From Callipepla californica brunnescens (Eukaryota > Chordata > Aves > Galliformes > Odontophoridae), in NCBI GenBank assembly GCA_023055505.1, contig JALIRH010000002.1, positions 26,480,437 to 26,544,436 of the forward strand: DNA of 64,000 nucleotides, read 5' to 3'. Under the pieces are notes generated by a model. That model had not been told where the DNA came from and searched no databases. It saw nothing but the letters and a program-made list of their open reading frames with translations. Positions 14,923-25,700 of this stretch are shown one piece after another. The number at the start of each line of letters is the position of its first letter. Position 1 is the stretch's first letter. Position numbers and translations under genes: made by a program.

Positions 14923-17900
14923 TAGAATAGAATCACAGAATCACAGATTGGCCTGGGTTCAAAAGGACTTCAGATGTCATCTAGTTTCAACTCCTTTGCC
15001 ATGGGCATAGCCGCCAACCACTAGACCAGGCTGCCCAGAGCCACATCCAGCCTTGCTTTGAGTACCTCCAGGGATGGGGCATCCACAGTCTCTCTGGGCA
15101 ACCTGTTCCAGTGAATCACCACCCTCTGAATGAAAAACTTCCTTCTAATATCTAACGTAAATCTCCCCTGTTTTTGTTTAAAATCATTCCCCCTTGTGCT
15201 ATCACTATCAACTCATGTAAACAATCGTTCCCCCCCCTCCCATCCCAACCCCGTTTATACACTCCTTTCAAGTACTGGAAGGCCACAATGAGGTCTCCCT
15301 GGAACCTTCTCTTCAAGCTAACCAAGCCCAGTTCCCTCAACCTGTCTTCATAGGAGATGTGTTCCAGCCCTCTGATCATCTCAGTGTCTTTCCTCTAGAC
15401 CTGTTCCAAGAGCTCTGCATCTTTGTTGTGCTGGGGACCCCAGATCTGCATGCAGTACTTCTGATGGGGCCTCACAAGAACTGAGAAGAGGGGGACAGTC
15501 ACCTCTCTCTCCTTGCTGACCACTCCTTTTTTAATAAAGCTCAGGACATAGTTGACTCATATCCAGCTTCTCATCCAGCAGGACCCCCAGGTCCTTCTCT
15601 GCAGGGCTGCTGTCCAGCAGTTCTTCCCCGAGTCTATATAAAAACCTGGGATTGCCCTGGTCCAAATGTACCACCTTGCACTTGTCCTTGTTGAACCTCA
15701 TTAGATTGACATGGGTCCAATTCTCCAGCCTGTACAGATCCCTCCAGGTGGCTACTCTTTCCTCTAATGTATCAACTGCACCTATCAACTTGGTGTTGTT
15801 GCAAACTTGCTGAGGGTGCATTCAATTCCATCGTCTATGTCATTGGTGAAGAAGTTGAAGAGTACCAAGACTGACCCTTGTGGGACACCACTTGTGATTG
15901 GCCTCCACCCAGACATAGAACCATTGGTCACAATCTTTTGGCTGTGACCAGCCAACCAGTTCTTAAACCATTGAACAGTCCATCCTTCAAATCCAATTCT
16001 TCTTCACTTCTCCAATTTAGAGAGAAGAATGTGGTGAGGGACCATGTCAAAGGCTTTGCAGAAGTCCACGTAGATGACATTCATCACCCTACCTCTGTCC
16101 ACTGATGCTGTCACTCCATCATAGAAGGCTACCAGATTAGTCAGACAAGATCTGCCCTTGGTGAAGCCATACTGGCTGTCTTGAGTCAACTCTTTGTCTC
16201 ATATGTGCCTTAACATGGTAACCAGGAGGATCTGCTCCATGATCTTCCCAGGCACAGAGGTGAGGCTCACTAGCCTGTAGTTCTCCAGCTCATCCTTTCT
16301 GCCTTTCTTAAAAGCAGGAGTAATGTTTCCCTTTTTCCAGTCATTGGGAATTTCACCCAACAGACATGATTTTTCAGATATAATGGAGAGCAGCTCAGCA
16401 ACCATATCAGCCATCTCTCTCAGAGCCCTGGGATGCATATGATCTGGCCCATGGACTTGCATACATTCAGTTTTATGAGGAGGTCTCTGACTTGTTCCAC
16501 TGTTACAGTGGGATGTAATCCACTCCTCTCACCCACACCCAGAGGATCAGGGTCCTGACAGACATGGGGAGCCTGGCCACCACTGAAGACTGAGGCAAAG
16601 CACTTATTGAGCACCTCAGCTTTTTCCATGTCTGAGGAAGTCAGTTTTCCATCCTCATTAATCAGGGGGGGAAACACTCTCCTTGGTCTGTCTCCTTCTG
16701 CCCATGTAATTGTAGAACCCCTTCTTGTTATTTTTTACTTCCCTCACCAAGTTCAGGTCCATCTGTGCCTTGGCTTTCCTGATCTTATCTCTGCACATGT
16801 GGACAACATCCCTGTGTTATTCCCAGGCTACACAACCCTGCTTTCACTTCCTGTACACCTCTCTCTTTTCTCTCAGCTTAAGCTGCAGGTCCTTACTCAG
16901 CCACGCCAGTTGCCTGCCTCCTCTGCTCAATTTCTTCTGCTGTGGTATGAAGAACTCTTACACTCGCATAAGGGTGTCCTTAAAGAGCTGCCAGCTCTGT
17001 TCTCTTCCTATGCCCTTTAGGACAGTTTCCCAGGAAATCCCATCCAGCAGTTCCTTGAGCAGCTGGAATTTTGATCTCCTGAAGCTCAGGGTCCTGACTC
17101 TACTTTTTGCCAGGCCTACATTTCTCCAGATCACAAACTCCACCAGGACATGATCACTACAGCCCAGGCTGCCTCCAATCTTAACCTCTTTAATGCCCTC
17201 CTCTGCATTGGTGAGCACCAGGTCTAGAGAAACTTCACTTTGGCTTGGCCCATCTAGTACTTGGACCAGAAAGTTATTCTCAACAGACTCCAGGAATCTC
17301 CTGGATTGCCTGCCACTTGCCATGCTGCTATCCCAGCAGATGTCTGGGTGGTTGAAATTCCACATCAGGACAAGAGCCCATGAGCACTACACCTCCTGCA
17401 GTTGAAGTAAGAAGGTCCTGTCATCAGGCTTCTCCTGATCAGGTGGCCTGTAGTAGACCCCAGCCACGAGACATCCTTTGCTGGACCAGTCCCTGACTTT
17501 AACCCATAAGTTCTTATGGCTGTTAATTAGGCACAGCTCTTCACAATCTATTGATTTCCTAACATAGAGGGCAGCTCCCCTTCCCCTCCTCCCCTGCCTA
17601 TCCCTTCTGAAGAGCCTGTAGCCCTCAATTGCAGTACGTCAGTCGTGGATCTCATCCCACCATGTTTCTGTGATAGCAACCAGAACATAATTTTCCAAGC
17701 ACATCACAGTTTCCAACTCCTCCTGCTTAATTCCCATGCTGCAGGCACTGGTGTAAAGGCACTTCAGCTGGGCTTTCTGGCACACAACCTTTCTAGAAGG
17801 GCCCTCCCTCAAACCTCCAAAAGAAATCTGAAGTTTTCCCCACTGCTTCTTGGAGGGAATTGCTCTGCAATACCCTATATCAACATCCCCATGCCCTTCT

Positions 17901-18118
17901 CTGTCCTGCTGACCTCCATCTTCTTCTCCCATCAAATCTGGCTGACATCTCTGAACTATTCACTTTACCCTAGTGAGAGAGATTTTCTCCCCTTCCTCCT
18001 TTACACCTAGTTTAAAGCTCTCTCAATGAGCCCTGCCAGTTCCTGGGCTAGGATCTGCTTTCCCCTCAGAGACGGGCGAGACTCATCCGCAGCCATCAGG
18101 CCATACAATTGGATCATG
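14923..18118 (-). mobile_element. 5'-truncated CR1 LINE, about 3.2 kb
   Basis: The element runs on the minus strand. Its 3' end shows the CR1 hallmark repeats (CTGTGATTCTGTGATTCTATT in reverse at 14923-14960), and the body matches CR1 ORF2 in order. Endonuclease C-terminal sequence is near 17365-16960, reverse-transcriptase blocks near 16680-15790, and the C-terminal region near 15380-15150. A full-length CR1 is about 4.5 kb, so the 5' part including ORF1 and most of the endonuclease is missing. Frames are broken many times, marking an old, dead copy. The 5' limit near 18118 is approximate. Confidence 0.93.
15152..17365 (-). pseudogene. CR1 ORF2 remnant (endonuclease/reverse transcriptase), inactive
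   Basis: In frame pieces: 17365-16958 carries the endonuclease end (DLVLTN followed by GCSDHVLVEF, the conserved SDH motif); 16677-16199 carries RT fingers ([19 protein letters not shown]); 16189-16004 carries RT motif A ([16 protein letters not shown]). The catalytic F/YADD box should be at 15792-15802, but a one-base loss plus substitutions turn it into TTTGCAACAACACC, shifting the frame and removing both aspartates. 15821-15152 continues the C-terminal region. The pieces lie in different frames, so no functional protein is possible. Confidence 0.88.
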
Positions 18119-18300
18119 GTTGATTGAAAGTCCTTTATATGTACTCTACTGCGTTTTCATCAGTTGTGAAGGGTGGATATGTAAAACAATGCAGTTAATG
18201 AATCTGGTCACCTCTCTGTCGTTCTTTACCAGACTTCTCCAAATTCAGCTTTAAAGAAGTTGATGTTACACATAAAAGATGTTTGTATCATATATATCAT

Positions 18301-18409
18301 CTCCTCTCCTCTCCTCTCCTCTCCTCTCCTCTCCTCTCCTCTCCTCTCCTCTCCTCTCCTCTCCTCTCCTCTCCTCTCCTCTCCTCTCCTCTCCTCTCCT
18401 CTCCTCTCC
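18301..18409 (+). repeat. (CTCCT)n microsatellite, about 21 perfect copies
   Basis: A perfect CTCCT array of about 109 bp occurs 180 bp beyond the 5' end of the CR1 copy. It is strictly polypyrimidine on plus and polypurine (AGGAG) on minus, a strand bias that can form triplex DNA. Open frames through it are artefacts of the repeat. Confidence 0.98.
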
Positions 18410-19469
18410 GACATTCAGTTTTAAACATACATACTCAAATCCAGATTTCAGTGCAAATAATATTGCATCAGTTTTAAAAATGCTCTAAAGCAGGGTTGCA
18501 GGATAATGCACAGCTGGAGAATTGTCTCAGAGCAAAACTCACCACGCGTTCTTACATGTTAAGTAATCAGAGTTTGCCCTCTCTCGGTCACAAATAGTTG
18601 TACAGGAGGATTTTTATGAGCTTAAGAATTTTATGGAAATCATCTAAAAGACTATTTGGCAAATGGGATATTTGATATGTTGATGTTTTCAAAACATATT
18701 TTGGTATGGCACAGTTGTATTCCAAATTTTATTTAAAAATCTGTTGCAACCAGAACAGATAAGAGAAGTTGTTTCCTTGTATCAACTGTTTCCTAACACC
18801 ATACTTACCTGGGCTGTATCTGGGATATTTTTCCCTTACTCCATCTTCAGGAGCTGCTCAGGAGCTTCTTTTCCTGGGACCCATTTGACCAAAGCCAGAG
18901 TGTCACAATAGGAAGACATTTTCAGCACCCATGTACTGGTACCCAAATGAAAGGGAAGCTGGCATCACAATTGATGAGGTAGGTGTTTGCCTAATTATAT
19001 TATCAAACATTTGCGTATCTACAGTTATTGTGGACATTTGAAGGATTCATTTTCCATTATTTTTTCCAGAGAAAGTTTTAAAGCTGAGAAACTACTGAAT
19101 ACTCAAGGCATATGTATTTTCTTGTACATCAGAGATCTTCCTATTCCACAGGGAATCCACAGCAGACTAATTTCTGCTGCTCACAGGGCATTGGGTTGCT
19201 TTTACATGTACTGTAGGCTGTATTTTAGGTTTCTCCATCTTGTGTCCTGGTTCCCAGTATTTGTGGAGGGCGAAAAATAGTTCAGTGTTTCTGAATGGTG
19301 ACAGCTCCAAGGATGGCCAGTCTCTTTCTTCTGCTGGGAGTTGAAGCCTGCGTCCCAAATATCAGAGGCGTTTCACAGGTCACTCTGCCTCCGATCCAAG
19401 TCAGCTTTTGATGCTGGCTCTTCTTGTTCTTGTCTGGGATTAGCCTTCAGATTTCAGAGCCACTACTGA

Positions 19470-19611
19470 CCTTTGTCATACTTTCATCTGGGATGGAATT
19501 GTTTTCTTTGGAGCGTCTGGTATGATGTTGTGTTTTGGTTCTAGGAGAAAAAGAAGCATACCAGACGCTCTGAAGAAAACAATTCCATCCCAGATGAAAG
19601 TATGACAAAGG
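19470..19611. repeat. Near-perfect inverted repeat, 55-bp arms, 32-bp spacer
   Basis: The left arm (19470-19524) is the reverse complement of the right arm (19557-19611) at 53 of 55 positions; the only mismatches are TG versus CA in the middle of the arm. One more base pairs outside. Transcribed from either strand it would fold into a long hairpin with a 32-nt loop. Both arms, read on their own strand, encode HTRRS(E/K)ENNSIPDESMTK. It is not part of CR1 or the LTR. Confidence 0.9.
19545..19610 (+). other. 66-bp exon-like segment with splice signals (unidentified)
   Basis: The plus strand shows GTTTTGGTTCTAG (acceptor-like), then 66 bases with no stop in one frame (22 codons, EKKKHTRRSEENNSIPDESM then TK), and then GTAAGA, a consensus donor. 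Length is a multiple of three and codon content is polar and charged, as in alternative cassette exons. I do not recognise the peptide. No neighbouring plus-strand exon is evident, so it may be a relocated exon fragment rather than part of a gene. Confidence 0.35.
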
Positions 19612-21364
19612 TAAGACAACTGTATATAATGACCTAGTGAGGCAGGTGAGATGATTATCTTTCAGTGAGAAATCCGTGCAATCCCGTGTACTCTGGTTAT
19701 CCCCGTTCTTAAAACTGACCACTGCATGGCACTGTTGCACCAGCATCGCTGCAGCACCAGCCCCAAGGCGTAGGAAAGCGTCTCAGTTTCTTCCACACGC
19801 TGACAACAGCTTCCTGCTGTGTGAGCCCCTTCCTTACCCTGCTGAGCCTGCTCAGAACAGGGCACGTGCTGCTAGGTGGGAGCAGGTCCTGCCTCTTCCC
19901 ATGCAATCCTCTTTTCCTCCACCCAAATCCTGGTGAGAGGATTGGGTTTGATGTGATGGGATCTGAAAACTCTTGGATGAGATAGGTGTTCATGCTGAGT
20001 GTGCATGTTTATGTACCCTACAGTAAACCCAACAGGACCTAAGCATCAGCTCTGACAGTGGCCTGCAGAGGACACACTGCTTTCTTCATTAATTTGGTGG
20101 TGCGGATTTGATACCAGGCCCAGGTCTGGTTCTGGGAATGGCTTGTGTCCTCCTAATAAATGGAAACCTTTGACTGTGGGGGAAAAGAGGTTTGTTCCAT
20201 GGAAACATTGCAGGCTGCCCTGCTTGGATCCAGCACCACAGGTTTGTCTTGATCTGTTGTCCCACTGGCTTTTCAGAACAAACAAAATAGGGTCTGAAAT
20301 ACAACCAGATCTTGTTAAGCCAGAGGGCAGGAAGAACTCTGTACGTGACTTGCCATTAGGAAACTAATATCCAAGAGACCTCAAACCAAATTCCTGAACC
20401 TTCAAGGAAAATATAATCTTGACTGAGAGACCCTTTTCAGTAGGACTTAAAGCAAAACACAAATTCTGAAGACTTGGCAACAGTGAAGTTTGACATCCAG
20501 TTTCAAAGTTTACTCTTTGACTTCTCTGCCAGGCTTACTCCTAGTAATTTTGCCAGAAAGACAAGTAATTTAGTCTGCAAAAACAACAAATTGGACTGGT
20601 GCTCCCACTCTGTGGTACAAAGCTCCTTGCACACAGGGCTGACCTTGCAGCCTTGTGCTTGGATAAGTTTCTACAGCTTTTTGACCAAGGGCCAGGTCTT
20701 CCAGGGACACAGCGTGGCTCCAAAATAAAACAGGCTGCAAGGGTCAGAAACCAACTGTTGCAGATCTGGAGCTTTTGGCCCATCTCTCCAAAAGAGCAAG
20801 TGACAACACTTTATGACTTCAAATCAGAAAACTAATCCTAATTTTCAGTTAACTCTCTAGATGCTGTAAAGGGAGACAAATCCAATATTATATCTCAGCT
20901 CTGCAGCTCAGCAGATTCCTTATCTATTTTGTGTTTTTCAGTAAATTCTATATACGTGAACTCCTTTCACTCTGAGAATCAGTGTGTTAGCAGCCTCTTG
21001 ATGCAGTGGTGGATGCATGTGCCTAGGATAAATTCGTTAACTTTTCTTTCTTGAAATTCCCTTTTTTTTTTTTCAGTACAGAGTCAGACTAAGGGATGCA
21101 TGCATTTGGATGAAATTCTTTTGTTATAACTTAATGCTAGAGGTCATGTGTATACATTCATCAAGCCTAAGCAATGGAAAACACATAGCAGGTGTTAGTC
21201 CTGCATTAGCAGAGAAATAGGTTTAATCTATTAATAGTTCTTACTCAAATCTCATTTCCTTGCTTTTATGACTTTGTTAGGCTTTTGCCTTATACAGGCA
21301 CATGCCAGAAGTAACGGAGCGAGAGAAGAGACAAGCCCTTTTTCAGTTCACAGAACCCCAATTC

Positions 21365-21370
21365 TTTATT
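21365..21370 (-). terminator. Candidate distal poly(A) signal AATAAA
   Basis: A minus-strand AATAAA lies about 1.29 kb past the STMN2 stop. It is followed in the transcript direction by a G/T-rich stretch (GGGGTTCTGTG), which resembles a downstream cleavage-stimulating element. It is the better candidate on the expected mRNA length. Confidence 0.4.
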
Positions 21371-21560
21371 AATCACAGCTTGCTCACAATGACATACAGG
21401 AAAATAGCACTAATGAAGAGTAGAATATGCAGGCAGCAACCTCTGGGGGGGCAGGGACAACTTCAAAACTGCAGCTATTTTGGGGATGATGTATTAGGAT
21501 TCATGATACTGTACTTGGCACAAGCACCCTGTCTAGTCATTCCTGCTTCAGCCCTCTTAG

Positions 21561-21635
21561 TCATAGAATCACCAAGGTTGGAAAGAACCTCCAAGATCAT
21601 CCAGTCCTAGCTGTCCATCACTAGGTTTGGCTAAC
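21561..21635 (-). mobile_element. CR1 3'-end fragment
   Basis: The plus strand reads TCATAGAATCACCAAGGTTG and then GGAAAGAACCTCCAAGATCATCC in pieces. This is the reverse of the conserved CR1 3' terminus. It lies within the probable STMN2 3' UTR, in the same orientation as the gene. Confidence 0.85.
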
Positions 21636-22527
21636 ACTGAAGAGTAAAGGTCATGACAAATGGAAGTCAGCAGTGTAAAGAAACCAAAGGTTACAACTGG
21701 CTCGTGGGTTCCCAGTGAAATATTTGATTGCCTCATTTACTGTTACACATGTACTACAGTAGCATCAGAAAAGTATCATAGATCATGGCACCTACAAATA
21801 AAGCCACTTGATGCTATTAGTTGCTTCATTAATAAATTTTCAAGTGGTAGATTAAGCTCACTTTACAATTAGCACTTGTATGGCTGTTTGGCATCATTTA
21901 GAATTGTCATAGCTTGATGGTTACGATGTGCCTTTTAAATTCATTTCAAACTGATACCACTTGCTTTTGTCCAGTTGCAAAGCTGTTATTTGTTGCCCCT
22001 TGCTTCAAAAAGCAGAAGCACCAAGTAGTGCACATGGTGATTTAACTTTAGTTATACAGCAAGCTACAGAGTCCTGTAGCGCAAATTGCATTTGGAGAAA
22101 CTACACTTTGAGAGTCCTTTGTCTTGAACAGCTGAATGTGAAGTCACGACACCTGTGATCTAGTCACTGTTTCAACAAAGCTTATTGATGGCAAAGCAGT
22201 CTAGGTTGTTAGGCAATGACTGGTCTCTAGCACCATAGAACTACTACTGACCTCGTGGTGAGTTGGAATGAAAGTCGCAGTGAATGGAGTTAGACATGAG
22301 GTGCTTCAAATGGACAGACCCAGCAAATTCAATCGAGTGGAAATAGACAACATCAGAAGCCTGTTACAGGACATGTAAGATTATGAAATAACTTGCATAA
22401 TGCAATACTTGTATTTTTTAACAAAAATGTAAGTATTTACAAAATAAGATCCAAGTTTTTAAACATCAAGCAAATCATTCGGCAAAGAGACCGCATTGGT
22501 TTTATGTTTTGTTTCTTTTTTAAAGTT

Positions 22528-22533
22528 TTTATT
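22528..22533 (-). terminator. Candidate proximal poly(A) signal AATAAA
   Basis: A minus-strand AATAAA lies about 125 bases past the STMN2 stop codon, in a T/A-rich context. Use of this site would give a very short 3' UTR. It is an exact hexamer, but usage is unknown. Confidence 0.3.
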
Positions 22534-22657
22534 GAGTTCTTGATTTTTTTTTAAACCATGTCATACATTTCCCATACTGATATCGCATGATCCATAATAA
22601 TATAGGCAGGGGGAGTTTACTAATGGTGGGGATGGGTCACATCCACCATTGCTGTTC

Positions 22658-22717
22658 TCAGCCAGACAGTTCCACCTGGAGCTCCTTGTTTCTACGGACC
22701 TCTGCAGCATGCCTCTC
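22658..22717 (-). CDS. STMN2: STMN2 coding exon 5 (C-terminus and stop)
   Basis: This block of 60 coding bases follows acceptor GTTTTCCAG. It encodes 19 residues, [19 protein letters not shown], and then TGA at 22658-22660. The end VELSG is the characteristic C-terminus of SCG10. The exon continues as 3' UTR toward lower coordinates. On its upstream side, 78 bp into the intron, lies a long perfect pentanucleotide array. Confidence 0.95.
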   Translation of the reverse strand, partial: ERHAAEVRRNKELQVELSG

Positions 22718-25700
22718 CTGGAAAACATCAAGAAAGGAAAAATCAAACCTTGTTCTTGTCCTGTATGCCAAGGGAAGCTCCTAATGATAACATAGCTATT
22801 CTATTCTATTCTATTCTATTCTATTCTATTCTATTCTATTCTATTCTATTCTATTCTATTCTATTCTATTCTATTCTATTCTATTCTATTCTATTCCATT
22901 CCATTCCATTCCATTCCATTCCATTCCATTCCATTCCATTCCATTCCATTCCATTCCATTCTCTATTCTCTATTCTTTTTCTATCCTCCTTAGACTGAAT
23001 AATGAAGTTAGCTGTCCTGTCCATCTTTCTCCTGCTATGATGAAGCTGGGGAGTAGATACCAGAAGTCAACACAACAAACTCCTGTCCAGTTATGTCCAT
23101 GTTGTCTTCTCTTTTACAAAATCAGTTATGATTCATTTAGACTCATTTGAGCCGCTGTATATTCAGATACTTCTGTGAAATTTGGTCCATGGTCAGGAAC
23201 AACAGCTGTCAAATGAATTTAGGAGATGTTCCAGTCAGGGTGTTTATAAAACTGTATAATTTTTGGCAGCTTCTAGGTTTTAGGGTTTTTGGTTTGTGCA
23301 TCTCTCCTTTCAGCTGTCGAACTACCAGACTTTTATCATTTCTCTCAGATCAGTGAAAAAAAAGCTTCAAAAATGAAATGACAAGTAACAAGGTGATTAG
23401 AGAAGCAACTAATCTCTATCTGATTTCCATTTAATACACTTCCTTGATATTTTCATACATTAGGGGGTCTTCTATGGGGATTGGTAAAAAATTCAGTAAA
23501 TTAATCAGGAATCATTTTATTGGCTGAGATAAGCTATGGATCATAGGCCAGTACATCTTATTGTATCATCCGAGTCTGTAAATCACAGTTTGTTACAAGA
23601 CTCATAATTCTGAGTGCAAGATTTTCTGAGGGATCTATTCCTCAGGACTCCAGTTAATTGCAGAATGCAAAAGTTGTCTTTGATCTTATATCATACAGGA
23701 GCTTCTAGAAACAATAACCTTGAGGTATCTACAGTTCTGGGTTACTCTTGAAGATATCTCACATCATCTTTTCCTGCATAGTAAGAGTTAGCTGTTGTGT
23801 TGGCAAAACTATATAGCCATATAATATTTAATTTTTAGTCTGTGCAAATATTCTCAAATGAGTTATCATAGTCTTTGTTCAAAAGCCTTCTTTGGATTTC
23901 ATGAACATTTGCCATCATATTGCAGAGGAAGGTGGGATTAACAGACTGTTAATATTAACATAGCATTGATATGCTCCAGCTGTCTGTCCCATTTCCTTTT
24001 GGATCTCAAGGATGGCTAATTGGCTTTTCCCTTTGTTTTCGTAAACTTTGGGATATGTGCCTGTAAACTCATCTAGTGCAAAAATATCAAGTAATCTGAG
24101 TAAAGTTCTTAAACTCCAGAATTATCAAGTTTGCATATTCGTTTATGACTTAAAACTTTGGGGAACAATTGTTGCGTTCCTGCTGTGTGAGACTCTTCTT
24201 TCCATCAAAGAAAGAGGCATTCAAAGAGATCTTACTGGAAGTGAGTGAGAGCTATTTTCTTTATATTAATCATTTATTCGCAAAAATATGAGGAAGTTCA
24301 TTGGTGAGAGAAATAAATGTAGATTATCTTAACTCTTCTAAACATTAATTCTTGTGTATTCCTCTCTTGTTTAGGAGGGGTTATTTGAAGAAGGGTCCAT
24401 TTGGTCCTCAACTGTATGTTTTGTACTTTACTGGATTCTCAAAAGGAATTCCTATGGCCATACCGAAGATCTTCAAAGGAGAGCTTACTCTGTATTAGTT
24501 GCAAGACATATGGAAGAATAGGCACCTTTTTATGTATAGGAAAGAATTTTTCCTGATTTTTTTTCTTCTTTCCCCATGAGAAGTCAAGAACTATACATAC
24601 ACAGGATAAATGTTTAATTTGGTCACTGAAGTTCCTCTCCAGGTGCAGGGAAAATCTTATCAATGGATGTAAATTTCTGAAGGGAGGAAGTAAAGGGTGA
24701 CAGGACAAGAAGCAGTGTGCACAAACTGGAACACATGAGGCTCCCTCTCAACATCAGGCAGTACTTCTGTGCTGTGCAGGTGATGGAGCAGTGAAACAGA
24801 TTGCCCAGAATTTGTGGAGTCTCCTTCTTGGAGACCTTCATTAGCCACATGGACATGATCTGCCCACCCCCTGTACTGGATATCTCTGCTGGAGTGGGGG
24901 CTGGGGTAGATGGACTCTGCCAACCTGTGATTTTCCAAAAGTGGTTTAGATAGGCATCAGGGACTCTTGGCTTAAAACTAACTTTAGTTTTGCAACTGGG
25001 AGAAGAGCTACCCACAATGTCTCTTTGAAATTGATTAGATGCTCTTCTGTAGTCCAAGGTGAGAAGTGAGTGATGGTGAAGTTACCTTTTCTTGGAGACG
25101 TTCAATAAGAGCAGCTAGATTAGCTTCACGGTTTTCTTTGATCTGTTCCATTTTCAGTATCAGCTTTTCCTCTGCCATTTTGCTGAAGTTATTGTTTTCC
25201 TCCAGAGCTTTTTGAAGCACCTCTCGCTCATGTTCCCTCTTCTCTGCCAGATGTTTCAGCACCTGGGCCTCCTGGGACTGGAAACAGAGAGACATGTGAC
25301 TGAAAGAAGTGTCTTGAAAACCCACATGGGGCAAAATAACGATGGGGCTCTTCACTGAATTTGGAAACTCTGTAATGTTTGTTCATTTGTTTTTAAAGGC
25401 ATTGGTTGGTAAAATCACATCTCTTTATAAACCAGATTAGTTTCAACAATGGGCTGATAGGCAGTGCCTAAATGTGGGGATTATGCCTTAGGCAGCAGCA
25501 GAGAAATGTACAAATAACTTCTGTTAACAAGAAATGCTGTCCATGGTTACTGCAGTGGTTGCTACATTCCTTTAGGTGTGAATTTTTTATCTGTAGAGAT
25601 ACAGGATTGGGGGCTGAAGAGTATGGTTTTAAAAAGGAGGTTTCTGAGAGAGGTGTATTTTTTGCTCAGCTTGGGCTATCTTTTAGTATGCTTGACTGTT

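Larger units (their letters stand above)
18410..21364. other. Intergenic between CR1 and the STMN2 3' end
   Basis: The sequence is unique apart from the inverted repeat at 19470-19611. No other exon-like segment could be joined to the 66-bp exon-like piece. T-rich runs lie near 21061. Confidence 0.55.
21365..22657 (-). other. STMN2: Probable STMN2 3' UTR
   Basis: This stretch lies between the STMN2 stop and a minus-strand AATAAA at 21365-21370 that has G/T-rich sequence just beyond it. A UTR of about 1.3 kb would give an mRNA of about 2 kb, consistent with what is known of mammalian STMN2. It contains a short antisense-looking 3' end of a CR1 element near 21561-21635. The extent is inferred; transcript data would fix it. 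Confidence 0.5.
22718..25085 (-). other. STMN2: STMN2 intron 4 (2.4 kb)
   Basis: It has donor GTAACT and acceptor TTTTCCAG. It contains the composite pentanucleotide array next to exon 5 and one antisense CR1 fragment next to exon 4. The rest is unique AT-rich sequence. Confidence 0.9.

Noticed and set aside
16607..17153. Plus-strand frames of 137 and 142 codons
   Set aside because: They are antisense shadows of the CR1 ORF2 remnant.
18226..18488. Frames encoding repeated SSPLL or RRGEE
   Set aside because: They are pure translations of the (CTCCT)n array.
22796..22960. CRISPR-like array
   Set aside because: The units are 5-bp tandem repeats without spacers, in vertebrate DNA.
22750..22998. 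Frame encoding repeated SILFY and FHSIP
   Set aside because: It is a translation of the pentanucleotide array in intron 4.
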